NCBI RefSeq assembly: GCF_021560015.1
Contig: NZ_CP073588.1
Location: forward strand, 1,984,001 to 2,048,000
Direction of reading: 5' to 3'
DNA length: 64,000 nucleotides
From: Shewanella vesiculosa
Lineage (GTDB): Bacteria > Pseudomonadota > Gammaproteobacteria > Enterobacterales > Shewanellaceae
Position numbers and translations under genes: made by a program. The notes under the pieces were generated by a model, which was not told the origin of the DNA, did no database searches, and was given only the letters and a program-made list of their open reading frames with translations. Of the stretch, positions 27,316 through 37,118 are shown piece after piece; positions within the stretch are counted from its first letter, which is position 1, and each line of letters starts with the position of its first letter.

Positions 27316-29529
27316 TTATTTTTTGCTTTTGGCGTAATGTTTCAGTAGTCCTGGCACATCTAAAATAAGTGCAATACCACCATCTGATGTAATTGTTGCC
27401 CCCGCCATTCCTGGCGTACCTTGTAACATACTGCCAAGTGGTTTGATGACAACTTCTTCTTGCCCAATTAATGCATCAACAACGAAACCGATTTGCATCG
27501 TACCAAGTTGAACAATCACAACATGGCCATGCTTCTTATCACCATGCTTAAATGTCGATTTCTTACTGTGCAACCAATGTTCTAGATAAAATAATGGCAC
27601 GGCTTTATTACGGAAAATAACCGTTAATTGACCATCGACAATATTGGTTTTGGTTAAATCTAAATTAAAGATCTCATTAACACTCGATAATGGCAGAGCG
27701 AAGACTTGATTAGACACATCGACCATCAAGGTTGGCATGATAGCCAAGGTTAACGGCACTTTAATTTCAAGTGTGGTGCCCTTACCTTTCATCGAATCAA
27801 TGTAGACAGTACCATTGAGTTGATTTATGCGGGTTTTCACCACATCCATACCCACACCACGGCCTGAAATGTCTGAGATTTCAACTTTAGTTGAAAACCC
27901 TGGAGCGAAAATCAGATTATACGCTTCGTTATCAGTCATTCTAGAGGCGGCATCTTCATCGAGCACACCACGACTTATCGCAATTTGTTTTAGCTTTTCA
28001 GGATCCATGCCAGCGCCATCATCCTCAATTTTCAGCAGGATGTGATCACCTTCTTGGCTAGCCGATAAGGTAATAGTACCGGTTCGGGATTTACCATTTG
28101 CTTCACGAGTCACCGGCATTTCAATACCGTGGTCGACTGAGTTTCTCACTAAGTGGACCAAAGGATCGGCTAAAGCCTCAACTAAATTTTTATCAAGATC
28201 GGTGTCTTCACCAATCATCACTAAATCAATTTCTTTATTTAATGTACGCGCTAAATCTCGAACAACCCGTGGGAAACGACCAAATACTTTCTTGATAGGT
28301 TGCATGCGCGTCTTCATCACCGCACCTTGTAAATCAGCGGTCACCAAATCAAGGTTAGCAAGTGCTTTTGACATTTCCTCGTCTTCACGATTAATGCCTA
28401 AGCTCACCAGTCGATTACGGACTAATACCAATTCACCAACCATATTCATGATTTGATCTAAACGAGCGGTATCAACGCGAACTGTGGTTTCACCTTGTGG
28501 CACAGACGACGCTTTGACAGGGGCTTTATCTGCTAAGGGTTCAACTTTTGGCACAACGGCTGGAGTCGATGGCATGACTGGCTTAGCAACTGGAGTCGGA
28601 GCGGGTTTTGCTGCCGGCGGAGGAGTAACCACTTTAGCAGATTCTGCAGCAACCGGAGTTGATTGCACTTTCGCTACTGGGGCAGTGCCTTTACCGTGTA
28701 ATTCATCTAAAAGACGTTCAAACTCATCGTCGGTGATTTCATCTGAGTCTACTGCGGGTTGAGCAACTGGTGTACTTGCAGGCTTAGCGGCAACCACAGG
28801 TTCTTCTTTCGCTTTAAATGAACCTGAGCCGTGTAACTCGTCTAAGAGTGCTTCAAATTCGTCATCGGTAATTTCGTCACTGCTTTTTGCTGGTGCTGGT
28901 TTTGAGTCAATATTGTCTTTATTTATTGCAGAAGATTTAGATGCAACAGGACTGTTACCTGAACCGTGTAAGGCATCAAGCAAGGCTTCAAATTCTAACT
29001 CATCAATTTCATCAATGCTGCCAGAATCAGACGTTTCTGCCGTAAAAGAACTCACATCCTCTATGACTTCAGGCTCGTTAACCTCAACAATATTTTCGAT
29101 AGGTTCAAGTTCTGCAGCCGACATCTCTGAGGGTAATGGTGCACCTGAACTTAATAATTTGAGTTTCGCAAGTAGCATTGGATCTGCAGGGTCTTGTTCT
29201 TGTCCCTGTTGAGTTTGAGCAAACATAGTATTAATGGCGTCGACCGCTTGCAAAATAATATCCATTAATTCTGCATTTACGCCACGTTTTCCGGTGCGCA
29301 ATAAATCGAACGTATTTTCAGCTTCATGACACACGTCAACCATCGGCTTTAAGCTTAAAAAACCAGCTCCGCCTTTGACAGTATGAAATCCACGGAAAAT
29401 AGCATTAAGTAAATCACTGTCATCAGGATTATTTTCAAGGGCAACTAGCTGCTCTTGTAGAAGCTCTAAAATCTCACCAGCTTCAATTAAAAAGTCCTGG
29501 AGTATCTCTTCATCAACATCAAAGGACAT
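27316..29529 (-). CDS. cheA: CheA, chemotaxis sensor histidine kinase
   Basis: 737 residues. The Hpt (P1) domain has phosphorylated His49 (FHTVKGG). The usual P2 position is a long linker (~130-345) that holds three near-identical acidic segments (DEI..DEFEALLDELHGSG) at residues 173-191, 218-236 and 263-281, followed by an Ala/Pro/Val-rich stretch. Then come P3 dimerisation (~350-410), the ATPase domain with HLVRNSVDHGIE and GRGVGMDVV boxes, and a C-terminal CheW-like regulatory domain. It phosphorylates CheY and CheB under receptor control through CheW. It sits between cheZ and cheB in the operon. Confidence 0.96.
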   Translation of the reverse strand: MSFDVDEEILQDFLIEAGEILELLQEQLVALENNPDDSDLLNAIFRGFHTVKGGAGFLSLKPMVDVCHEAENTFDLLRTGKRGVNAELMDIILQAVDAINTMFAQTQQGQEQDPADPMLLAKLKLLSSGAPLPSEMSAAELEPIENIVEVNEPEVIEDVSSFTAETSDSGSIDEIDELEFEALLDALHGSGNSPVASKSSAINKDNIDSKPAPAKSSDEITDDEFEALLDELHGSGSFKAKEEPVVAAKPASTPVAQPAVDSDEITDDEFERLLDELHGKGTAPVAKVQSTPVAAESAKVVTPPPAAKPAPTPVAKPVMPSTPAVVPKVEPLADKAPVKASSVPQGETTVRVDTARLDQIMNMVGELVLVRNRLVSLGINREDEEMSKALANLDLVTADLQGAVMKTRMQPIKKVFGRFPRVVRDLARTLNKEIDLVMIGEDTDLDKNLVEALADPLVHLVRNSVDHGIEMPVTREANGKSRTGTITLSASQEGDHILLKIEDDGAGMDPEKLKQIAISRGVLDEDAASRMTDNEAYNLIFAPGFSTKVEISDISGRGVGMDVVKTRINQLNGTVYIDSMKGKGTTLEIKVPLTLAIMPTLMVDVSNQVFALPLSSVNEIFNLDLTKTNIVDGQLTVIFRNKAVPLFYLEHWLHSKKSTFKHGDKKHGHVVIVQLGTMQIGFVVDALIGQEEVVIKPLGSMLQGTPGMAGATITSDGGIALILDVPGLLKHYAKSKK
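28687..29013 (-). repeat. Three in-frame repeats within cheA, period 45 codons
   Basis: CheA residues 173-191, 218-236 and 263-281 share the pattern DEI-x-DxEFE-x-LLD-x-LHG-x-G. Their starts are exactly 45 residues (135 bases) apart. The interval between them is Ala/Pro/Ser-rich and not conserved. This looks like a duplicated short linear binding motif on a flexible linker. Confidence 0.85.
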
Positions 29530-29544
29530 TAAATTGACTCCTAA

Positions 29545-30282
29545 TTAGAAACCCAGACTTGATAGCAGATCGTCTACTTCATCCTGACCTGTCACCACAT
29601 CTTCACGCAGTTCTGCATTCATGATGGGGCCTTCTGCTTCTATTTTATTATCGTTTATCGTTGGCGATGACTCAGTAATATGATCACCAAACACCGTTAG
29701 CATTGAAACTAAATTACTTTCTACTTCACGAACTAAATCAATCACTCGACGGATCATTTGGCCAGTTAAGTCTTGGAAGTCTTGCGCCATTAAAATTTGA
29801 TTTAATAGCTCACGAAGACGATTACAATCATTTTCACTGTGTAACATAAACTGCTGAACATCATGGCAAAGTGATTTAAACTCACCCAACTCGATGTCAC
29901 GACGCATCAATTTATCCCACATTGGCGTTACTGATTGAATATTACTGATAATGGTATCGGCCAAAGGTAGACATTCTTCAACTGCATCCATGGTTTTATT
30001 AGCAGCTTGCTCTGTCATATCGATAACGTAGTTTAATCTTTCTTTAGCGTCCGGAATTTCGGTATTGGCTAATTCAGATAAACGGTTATCAATTTGGAAA
30101 TCTTTTAATGCACTATGAAGTTGTCGAGTTAACTTACCCACTTCTTCAAAAAGCTCACGCTGCAATGGTGTAGCAAGCTCCCTGATGACGTCATCAGCTT
30201 TATCTTGCTGACCTAAGGTAAGCAATTCAACAAGTTCTTGGGCCTGTTCGAGAGTGATTAACCCCGATATTGATGCCTGCAT
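29545..30282 (-). CDS. cheZ: CheZ, CheY-phosphate phosphatase
   Basis: A 245-residue helical phosphatase that dephosphorylates CheY-P. The catalytic glutamine is Gln175 in the QDFQDLTGQMI motif. The C-terminal DEVDDLLSSLGF helix (last 12 residues) is the CheY-binding peptide typical of CheZ. It follows cheY by 13 bases and precedes cheA by 15 bases, with the usual length. Confidence 0.95.
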   Translation of the reverse strand: MQASISGLITLEQAQELVELLTLGQQDKADDVIRELATPLQRELFEEVGKLTRQLHSALKDFQIDNRLSELANTEIPDAKERLNYVIDMTEQAANKTMDAVEECLPLADTIISNIQSVTPMWDKLMRRDIELGEFKSLCHDVQQFMLHSENDCNRLRELLNQILMAQDFQDLTGQMIRRVIDLVREVESNLVSMLTVFGDHITESSPTINDNKIEAEGPIMNAELREDVVTGQDEVDDLLSSLGF

Positions 30283-30295
30283 GACTTATCCTTGC

Positions 30296-30679
30296 TTATG
30301 CGAGTCGTTCAAAGATTTTATCTAACTTTTCTTTTAACGTTGCGGCGGTGAAAGGCTTTACCACATAACCATTTACCCCAGCTTGCGCTGCAGCAATAAT
30401 TTGTTCACGCTTGGCTTCTGCGGTTACCATCAATACGGGTAAATGCTTTAACGAATCATCTGCACGGATTGCTCTAAGTAAATCAATACCTTGCATTCCA
30501 GGCATGTTCCAGTCTGTTACTACAAAATCAAAATCGCCTTTTTGTAACATAGGTAGGGCTGTTGAGCCATCATCTGCTTCTTGGGTATTATTAAATCCCA
30601 AATCTCGCAACAAGTTCTTAATGATACGCCTCATTGTTGAAAAATCGTCAACAATAAGAATCTTCATATTCTTGTCCAA
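30296..30679 (-). CDS. cheY: CheY, chemotaxis response regulator
   Basis: A 127-residue single receiver domain that controls flagellar motor switching through FliM. Asp11, Asp12 and Asp56 (VTDWNMPG) form the acidic pocket; Thr86 and Lys108 (VVKPF) are in place. The start was set at TTG 30679 ([12 protein letters not shown]), 5 bases after a GGAGG box; the open frame continues 20 codons upstream without an alternative site. It is the first chemotaxis gene after fliA, 44 bases downstream. Confidence 0.95.
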   Translation of the reverse strand: MDKNMKILIVDDFSTMRRIIKNLLRDLGFNNTQEADDGSTALPMLQKGDFDFVVTDWNMPGMQGIDLLRAIRADDSLKHLPVLMVTAEAKREQIIAAAQAGVNGYVVKPFTAATLKEKLDKIFERLA

Positions 30680-30723
30680 GGTTTCCTCCGGTGAGCTGAC
30701 ACTCGTTTGCTCTAAATAAGTTA

Positions 30724-31443
30724 TTATTCTTGTGTCCAATGCTTGAGTTTAGCTTTTAATCTGAGCATTGCCTGACTTAATATCTGGCTTACACGCGATT
30801 CACTAACATCAAGGATGGCACCGATTTCTTTTAAATTTAATGCTTCGTTGTAATATAACGACAACACTAACGCATCTCTTTCTGGCAATGTCTTAATTGC
30901 TTCAACCAATGCAGATTGGAATTGAATTTCAGCAAGCGAGTCAAAGGCCTCATCTGGCGATTCATTATCTGTGATTAACACATCTTGCGAAACACCAAGA
31001 TCTTCTATGCCTATGATTTTACCAACAGAAACATCATTTAAGATATGATGGTACTCATCGAGCGACATTTCAAGCTTTTCAGCAATTTCAGTATCATAAG
31101 CATCACGACCAAGCAGTTGCTCTAATTCATCAATTACTTGTGCAACTCGACGATTATTACGGTGAACTGAGCGTGGAACCCAGTCACCACGACGAATTTC
31201 ATCTATCATCGCTCCACGAATTCTAATGCCAGCAAAAGTTTCAAACTTAGCACCTTTGCTGTTATCAAATTTTGATGAGGCCTCAAGCAACCCCATCATT
31301 CCAGCTTGTAACAGGTCATCAAGTTGCACCGATGCTGGTAATCTTGCCAGCATATGATGAGCAATTCTTTTTACCAACGGTGCATACTGTTCAATGATAG
31401 ACGTTTTGTTATCGAACTGAGTATACGCTGCGGCTTTATTCAC
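30724..31443 (-). CDS. fliA: FliA, flagellar sigma-28 factor
   Basis: A 239-residue sigma-70-family factor. Region 2 has [14 protein letters not shown] and [26 protein letters not shown]; region 4 has [35 protein letters not shown]. It directs late flagellar and flagellin promoters, such as the one before flaB. The GTG at 31443, with AAGGAAG 8-10 bases upstream, gives the family length; the frame itself is open to 31491. It overlaps the flhG stop by 8 bases. Confidence 0.95.
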   Translation of the reverse strand: MNKAAAYTQFDNKTSIIEQYAPLVKRIAHHMLARLPASVQLDDLLQAGMMGLLEASSKFDNSKGAKFETFAGIRIRGAMIDEIRRGDWVPRSVHRNNRRVAQVIDELEQLLGRDAYDTEIAEKLEMSLDEYHHILNDVSVGKIIGIEDLGVSQDVLITDNESPDEAFDSLAEIQFQSALVEAIKTLPERDALVLSLYYNEALNLKEIGAILDVSESRVSQILSQAMLRLKAKLKHWTQE

Positions 31444-32317
31444 CCGTTCTTCCTTCTTGTATCGGCTTACGTTGTACAAGACGTTCAACAAAAAATTCTA
31501 AATGACCACCGGGTTGCTGTGGCACAGGCCAAGTCATAATTTTATTGGCTAATCCGTGGTAAGCAATGGCTGAAGGTGATTTAGGATACGCTTCAACGAC
31601 TAGTTTTTGTTTACGAACTGCTTTACGTAAATTCTCATCAAAGGGAATGGTTGCCACCAACTCCAATGCAACATCTAGAAATCTATCAGTCACTTTACTG
31701 AGTTTAGCAAATAATTCCATACCTTCTCGTAAACTACGTACCATATTTGCCACAATTTTGAAGTGGAACACACCATGTTCACGACTTAGTATCTTAATTA
31801 ACGCATAAGCATCAGTAATCGATGTTGGTTCGTCACAAACCACAATTAATACATCTTGTGATGCACGAGAAAAACTCAGCACCATATCTGATATACCAGC
31901 AGCAGTATCAACAATTAAAATATCAAACTGAGTCCGCATTTCACTAAATGCACGGATCAAGCCGGCATGTTGTGCTGGTGTCAATTCAACCATCGCTTGT
32001 GAACCTGATGTAGCAGGAACAATACCGATACCTTTGGGTCCGCGTACAATGATGTCATCTAATTCGGCATCACCTGACAAAACATGAGATAAATTTTTCT
32101 CAGCACGTATCCCGAGCATCACATCGACATTGGCTAAACCTAAATCGGCATCAAGTACTAATACACGTTTGCCCTTTTCGGCTAATGCTACCGCAGTATT
32201 AATTGACACACTTGTTTTACCAACTCCGCCTTTACCACCGGATACGGCAATTACTTTAACTTTATCGTTATTTGGTTGATTCATCATACGTAAACCACTT
32301 GCTTGATCCCGAGTCAT
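31436..32317 (-). CDS. flhG: FlhG (FleN/MinD-like ATPase), regulator of polar flagellum number
   Basis: A 293-residue MinD/ParA-type ATPase. An N-terminal DQASGLRMMN motif stimulates FlhF in homologues. The deviant Walker A is SGGKGGVGKTS, followed by VLDADLGLANVDVMLG and the Walker B ILIVDTAAG. FlhG limits flagellum number by acting on FlhF and the master regulator. The family length is matched by ATG 32317, just after the flhF stop; ATGs at 32347 and beyond would overlap flhF, and the choice is not certain. Confidence 0.92.
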   Translation of the reverse strand: MTRDQASGLRMMNQPNNDKVKVIAVSGGKGGVGKTSVSINTAVALAEKGKRVLVLDADLGLANVDVMLGIRAEKNLSHVLSGDAELDDIIVRGPKGIGIVPATSGSQAMVELTPAQHAGLIRAFSEMRTQFDILIVDTAAGISDMVLSFSRASQDVLIVVCDEPTSITDAYALIKILSREHGVFHFKIVANMVRSLREGMELFAKLSKVTDRFLDVALELVATIPFDENLRKAVRKQKLVVEAYPKSPSAIAYHGLANKIMTWPVPQQPGGHLEFFVERLVQRKPIQEGRTGE

Positions 32318-32321
32318 ATCT

Positions 32322-33709
32322 TTACTCAAATGCATAGGCTGTGTCATTAGACCACACTGTGTCTTGTGATAATTGTTGTTCAGTTTCATTTAACGCCGCG
32401 AGAGCTTTCTTGGCTAGCTCTAGTGTATCTGCGACTTTCATGTCCTCAGGAACACGTTGACCGTCAGTAACATAGCTTAATGGTAACTCATTTTGAATCA
32501 ATACGCTCAATGCACCTGCAATTGATATTGATTCATCTAATTTTGTTAAAATCGCACCCGCTAATGGAATACGTTTAAAATGTTCTACAGCATCTTGTAA
32601 GACACGGCGCTGGCCTGTCGCTGACAAGACTAAGTAACTCCGAATGGGGATCCTACTATTTGCCGTCAAATTATCAAGTTGCTGATATAAGCGCATATCT
32701 CGCTGCCCCATACCGGCGGTATCGATTAATACTAACTTACGATTCCTAAATTGATAAAGAATTTGTTCTAATTCGGCTAAATCATGTGCTTGTTTCACCG
32801 GACAGCCCATTATTTTGCCATAAGTTGCTAATTGCTCATAGGCACCAATACGATAATGATCTGTGGTAATCAATGCCACCTGCTCGGGGCCATGATGGGC
32901 AGCAAATCGAGCTGCTATTTTAGCTAAAGAAGTCGTCTTACCTACACCTGTTGGGCCAACAAAAGCGACCACCCCCCCCCACGTTTGACAATATCATCAC
33001 CTTGGTTGTCGAGTAAGTTAGCTAAGCTTTGCGGTAGCGCTCTTACTAAGTCGGCTGGCGTATAATGTTGACTCAATCCTGCTAGTTTAGCAGCAACTGC
33101 AGGAGAAAACTCTGCGGCAGTCAATTTACTTTCAAGCATAGCACCAACTGGATCGGTACGCTTTTTTTGGTCTTTCATTAACGATGACACTTGATGAGTC
33201 AATAAGTTACGTAATGAAGCCATTTCTTCACGCAACGCGTCCATATCATCAGATTGATTTCTATTAGTTTTTTTAGTGTGTTCAGGCGCGACCGGCGCTT
33301 TTAACGTTGATGTTGGCTTAGCAGTCTTTGCCCCTTGTAATTGACGCGCCCACTCAGGTAATTCAGGTTCATCTTGGCGAACAGACATTTGTTGTTTCAT
33401 GCGATTATGCTGTTTTTCAAGCAATGCTTGAAGAGAATCTGCTTCCGGTGGCGGATTTACCTTAGATTGAGCTTTCATTACAGGCTTAGCGCCTATTGAG
33501 ACGCGATCCTCACTGACATCCATAAAGCTAGTCGTCGGCGCTTGCGATGCAATAGAGGCCTTAGGTTCATCATAATCGACTGCGGCGACAATTTCGATTC
33601 CGCCTGCAACTTTTTTGTTTGACATAATGACAGCGTCAGAGCCTAAGGTCTCTTTTACTTGAGCCAATGCTTCGCGCATATCTTTGGCAAAAAATCGTTT
33701 AATTTTCAC
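32322..33709 (-). CDS. flhF: FlhF, SRP-type GTPase for polar flagellum placement, frameshifted at a G9 tract
   Basis: FlhF marks the pole where the flagellum is built. The N-terminal basic and linker region (33709 to ~32980, about 243 codons from a GTG start with an AGGTG box) ends at nine consecutive G (C9 on the plus strand, 32972-32980) and would stop soon after at TAG. The GTPase domain continues in another frame: VVAFVGPTGVGKTTSLAKIAARF, TTDHYRIGAYEQL, LIDTAGMGQRD, LTKLDESISIAG. A tract of 7 or 10 G would give a normal ~461-462-residue FlhF. The copy as sequenced encodes no intact GTPase unless slippage occurs. Confidence 0.92.
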
Positions 33710-33738
33710 TTATGCACCTCAATAAACTGACGTTATCA

Positions 33739-35838
33739 CTATTGGCCAACAGCAGAAACAATTCTAATTTGTTTCTCATCGGGTATTTCTTGATAAGAAA
33801 TCACTCGTAAATTTGGAATAGTGTATTTAACAAATCTGGACAGCGTTGACCTCAACATACCAGAGGTCAATAAAATGGCTGGTTGCCCTACCATTTCTTG
33901 CTTCTGTGCAGCATCTAACAATGACTGCTGCATGCGTTCTGCAAGGCCGGGTTCAATATTCGGTCCTTCACCGCCAGTCGCCTGCATAGACTTATGCAAC
34001 ATCTGTTCCAACTCTGGCGCCAATGTAATGACAGGTATTTCAAGTTCAGGCCCAGAGATTTCTTGTACTATCATGCGTTTTAGCGCTATACGCACTGCTG
34101 CAGTTAAGACTTCGGTATCATTACTCTTGGTGCCGTACTCTAATAATGTCTGCACTATGGTGCGTAAATCACGAACCGAGACGCCTTCGTTAAGTAAGTT
34201 TTGCATGACTTTAACGACCGACCCCAACGGCATAATATCAGGTACAAAACCATCAACTAATTTAGGCGAGTTCTTGCTCAGCATATCCATTAACTGCTGC
34301 ACTTCTTCATAACCTAATAGTTTGGCTGCATTATTACTCAATAACTGACTAATATGCGTTGCCACAACCGTTGCGGTATCAACGACGGTATAACCTAATG
34401 TTTGTGCATGTTCACGTTGCTCTGGTGTGATCCACACCGCCTCTAAACCAAAAGCGGGGTCACGGGTGTCAATACCGTCAAGCTTACCGTAAACCTGACC
34501 AGGATTGATCGCTAGCTCACAATCATGTCTAACTTCAGCCTCACCTACCACCACACCCATTAAGGAAATACGATATGCATTTGGCGATAAGTCTAGATTG
34601 TCACGAATATGCACCGCTGGCACTAAAAAACCTAATTCTTGTGACAATTTTTTACGCACACCTTTAATTCGGCCTAATAACTCACCCCCCTGAGACTTAT
34701 CAACCAATGGAATTAACCGATATCCCACTTCCAGACCGATAGTATCAACATGGCGCACATCATCCCAACTTAACTCTTTAGGTTCTTTATCTCTAGCTTC
34801 TACTGGCCCTTTGGTCGCCAGTGTCAGTGCCGCTTGTTTTTTGTCAACATTACGCTTGTAGACAAAGTACGCTGCACCAGCAGTAATAAATGCGAAGGTC
34901 AAAAATGCCACATGAGGCATTCCAGGCACAATACCCATGATAAACAGTAACCCAGCAGCAATGGCTAATGATTTGTGACTGTCAAACATCTGACTAAACA
35001 TCATTTGGCCCATATCACCAGATTCATTTTGACGCGTTACCATTAACGCGGCTGCAATTGATAATAATAAACCGGGAATTTGTGCAACCAAGCCATCACC
35101 GATGGTCAGCAAAGTATAAATTTCTACTGCACTAGAAAAATCAAGGTCATGCTGAACGATACCAATCACAAAACCACCGAGTATATTGATGACAAGAATC
35201 ATAATACCGGCGATAGCATCACCTTTAACGAACTTTGAAGCACCGTCCATCGCACCATAAAAGTCGGCTTCACGAGTCACTTCAGCACGGCGAATACGCG
35301 CCTGGTCTTGGGTTAAGGTGCCAGCATTTAAATCAGCATCAATGGCCATTTGCTTACCCGGCATAGCATCCAAGGTAAATCGAGCACTCACCTCAGCAAT
35401 ACGCCCCGCACCTTTCGTTACCACAGCAAAGTTAATGATAATAAGAATAATGAACACCACTAAACCAACCGCATAGTTGCCGCCAATAACCACAGAACCA
35501 AAGGCTTCAATCACTTTACCCGCAGCATCACCACCATTATGACCTTCGAGCAATACAATACGGGTGGAGGCAACGTTAAGCGCGAGTCTTAATAAAGTCG
35601 CAACCAGTAAGACTGTCGGAAATGCAGCAAAATCAAGGGGTCTGTCAGAATAAATAGCAACAAGTAACACAACTAATGCTAACGCGATATTGAATGAAAA
35701 TAGGATATCGAGTAAAAAAGCAGGAATGGGTAAAACTACCATCCCAAGCGCAGCAAGTACCAATAAAGGTGTACCGATACCTTTAAATGTCGATGGTCTT
35801 ATTTGTTTAAACTGCCCGAAAGCTGCTTTTGCATCCAT
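33739..35838 (-). CDS. flhA: FlhA, flagellar type III export apparatus protein
   Basis: A 699-residue inner-membrane export gate protein. About eight N-terminal membrane helices (residues ~20-320) contain the conserved GDGLVAQIPGLLLSIAAALMVTR and the FHIPEP-type loop (RFTLDAMPGKQMAIDADLNAG). A large cytoplasmic C-terminal ring domain (~350-699) docks substrates and chaperones. It is preceded by a sigma-54 promoter about 70 bases upstream and followed 29 bases later by flhF, so it heads the flhA-flhF-flhG-fliA-che operon. Confidence 0.97.
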   Translation of the reverse strand: MDAKAAFGQFKQIRPSTFKGIGTPLLVLAALGMVVLPIPAFLLDILFSFNIALALVVLLVAIYSDRPLDFAAFPTVLLVATLLRLALNVASTRIVLLEGHNGGDAAGKVIEAFGSVVIGGNYAVGLVVFIILIIINFAVVTKGAGRIAEVSARFTLDAMPGKQMAIDADLNAGTLTQDQARIRRAEVTREADFYGAMDGASKFVKGDAIAGIMILVINILGGFVIGIVQHDLDFSSAVEIYTLLTIGDGLVAQIPGLLLSIAAALMVTRQNESGDMGQMMFSQMFDSHKSLAIAAGLLFIMGIVPGMPHVAFLTFAFITAGAAYFVYKRNVDKKQAALTLATKGPVEARDKEPKELSWDDVRHVDTIGLEVGYRLIPLVDKSQGGELLGRIKGVRKKLSQELGFLVPAVHIRDNLDLSPNAYRISLMGVVVGEAEVRHDCELAINPGQVYGKLDGIDTRDPAFGLEAVWITPEQREHAQTLGYTVVDTATVVATHISQLLSNNAAKLLGYEEVQQLMDMLSKNSPKLVDGFVPDIMPLGSVVKVMQNLLNEGVSVRDLRTIVQTLLEYGTKSNDTEVLTAAVRIALKRMIVQEISGPELEIPVITLAPELEQMLHKSMQATGGEGPNIEPGLAERMQQSLLDAAQKQEMVGQPAILLTSGMLRSTLSRFVKYTIPNLRVISYQEIPDEKQIRIVSAVGQ

Positions 35839-35907
35839 AGAGGGGAACCCTTTGTATAGTCTATTGCGAAATACTATGTTTTTATTTGACGCTAATAAAC
35901 CTACAAA

Positions 35908-35922
35908 GCAAAAACTAAGCCA
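35908..35922 (-). promoter_or_regulatory. Sigma-54 (-24/-12) promoter upstream of flhA
   Basis: Minus strand: TGGCTTAGTTTTTGC, that is GG and GC separated by exactly 10 bases, as in the RpoN consensus. It lies about 70 bases before the flhA start in the only sizeable gap between flhB and flhA. It is the likely FlrC- or FlrA-dependent promoter of flhA and downstream genes. Confidence 0.75.
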
Positions 35923-35975
35923 CTATTAGTTATAGCATCATTCATAATGTCGCGATTTGACTGATATAGGGTTGA

Positions 35976-37109
35976 TTAATGTTTTAAATCATCAGGAATA
36001 GGTTGATTAATAGGAATGGGTTTAGGCCGACGACCTTTGCCTTTTTGATATTGTCTTAGCTGAAAAACATACGCGAGTATTTGTGCTACTGCAGTAAATA
36101 GGCCTTCTGGAACTTGCTGGTCTATTTTAGTTGTGTGGTAAATAGCACGGGCAAGTGGTGGAGCAGAAACAATAGCAACATTATGTTCACGAGCAATTTC
36201 ACGTATTTTAAAAGCAACATCGTCGACCCCTTTAGCGATTAAAAAGGGTGCAGAAGAACGACTTACATCGTATTTAACCGCCACAGCATAGTGTTCAGGG
36301 TTGACCACGATAACATCAGCATTAGGTACCTCGGTCATCATGCGTCGTTGCGCCAGCTCTTGCTGCATTTGTCTTATGCGGCCTTTAACTTCAGGCTTAC
36401 CTTCAGTGTCTTTATATTCATCTTTAACTTCTTGCTTGGTCATTTTTAACTGTTTGTTATGATTCCAAATTTGAAATGGCACATCAATAACAACAATCAA
36501 TAGCATGGAGCTACACAGTAAAATAAACATCCAAATCAACAAATCTAAGGCGTGATAAACATTACCAGGAAGATGATCGCTAGACAGAGTCAAAATATCA
36601 TAGAAATAAAAACTAAGAAGGAAATATGCAGATAACGCTACCACAGAAAATTTAGCGATACCCTTTGTAAGTTCAACTAAGGCTTGAGTACCAAACATGC
36701 GTTTAAAGCCACTCATCGGGTTCATTTTACTGCCTTTTGGCATAAAGGCTTTGACTGAAAAAGACATACCGCCTAAGGCAATATTTCCCAGAAAAGACAC
36801 GAATGCCAATAAAGCAATAAAGCTGATCAACGGCCAAGCAAGCTCATTGCCAACAACGCCCCAAACCCGAAACATGGAATTAGTATCAAAAATTTGATCG
36901 CGTTCCATTGAAAACACTTGCTTCATAATGGTGTAGAGACTTTTGGCAATAGCAGGTCCTGTCATCGAAAACCCTATCGATGCAGCAAGCAATACAGCTG
37001 CAGTGCCTAACTCTTTAGAGCGAGCAACTTGACCTTTTTCACGTGCTTGTTCAAGTCGCCTTCCTGTGGGGTCTTCTGTGCGTTCTTGACCGCTATCACT
37101 TTCTGCCAT
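35976..37109 (-). CDS. flhB: FlhB, flagellar type III export switch protein
   Basis: A 377-residue export apparatus protein: N-terminal amphipathic segment (SGQERTEDPTGRRLEQAREKGQVARS), four membrane helices (~35-215) and a cytoplasmic domain. The autocleavage site reads NPEH (270-273) instead of the common NPTH; the scissile Asn-Pro is kept. FlhB cleavage with FliK switches export from hook to filament substrates. It lies 9 bases after fliR and ends the fliK/L-R-flhB run before the flhA promoter. Confidence 0.96.
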   Translation of the reverse strand: MAESDSGQERTEDPTGRRLEQAREKGQVARSKELGTAAVLLAASIGFSMTGPAIAKSLYTIMKQVFSMERDQIFDTNSMFRVWGVVGNELAWPLISFIALLAFVSFLGNIALGGMSFSVKAFMPKGSKMNPMSGFKRMFGTQALVELTKGIAKFSVVALSAYFLLSFYFYDILTLSSDHLPGNVYHALDLLIWMFILLCSSMLLIVVIDVPFQIWNHNKQLKMTKQEVKDEYKDTEGKPEVKGRIRQMQQELAQRRMMTEVPNADVIVVNPEHYAVAVKYDVSRSSAPFLIAKGVDDVAFKIREIAREHNVAIVSAPPLARAIYHTTKIDQQVPEGLFTAVAQILAYVFQLRQYQKGKGRRPKPIPINQPIPDDLKH

Positions 37110-37118
37110 TTATGCCCC

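Noticed and set aside
28484..29212. Plus-strand open frames opposite cheA (Gly/Ala/Ser-rich products)
   Set aside because: They are shadows of the repetitive Ala/Pro and acidic linker of CheA on the other strand.
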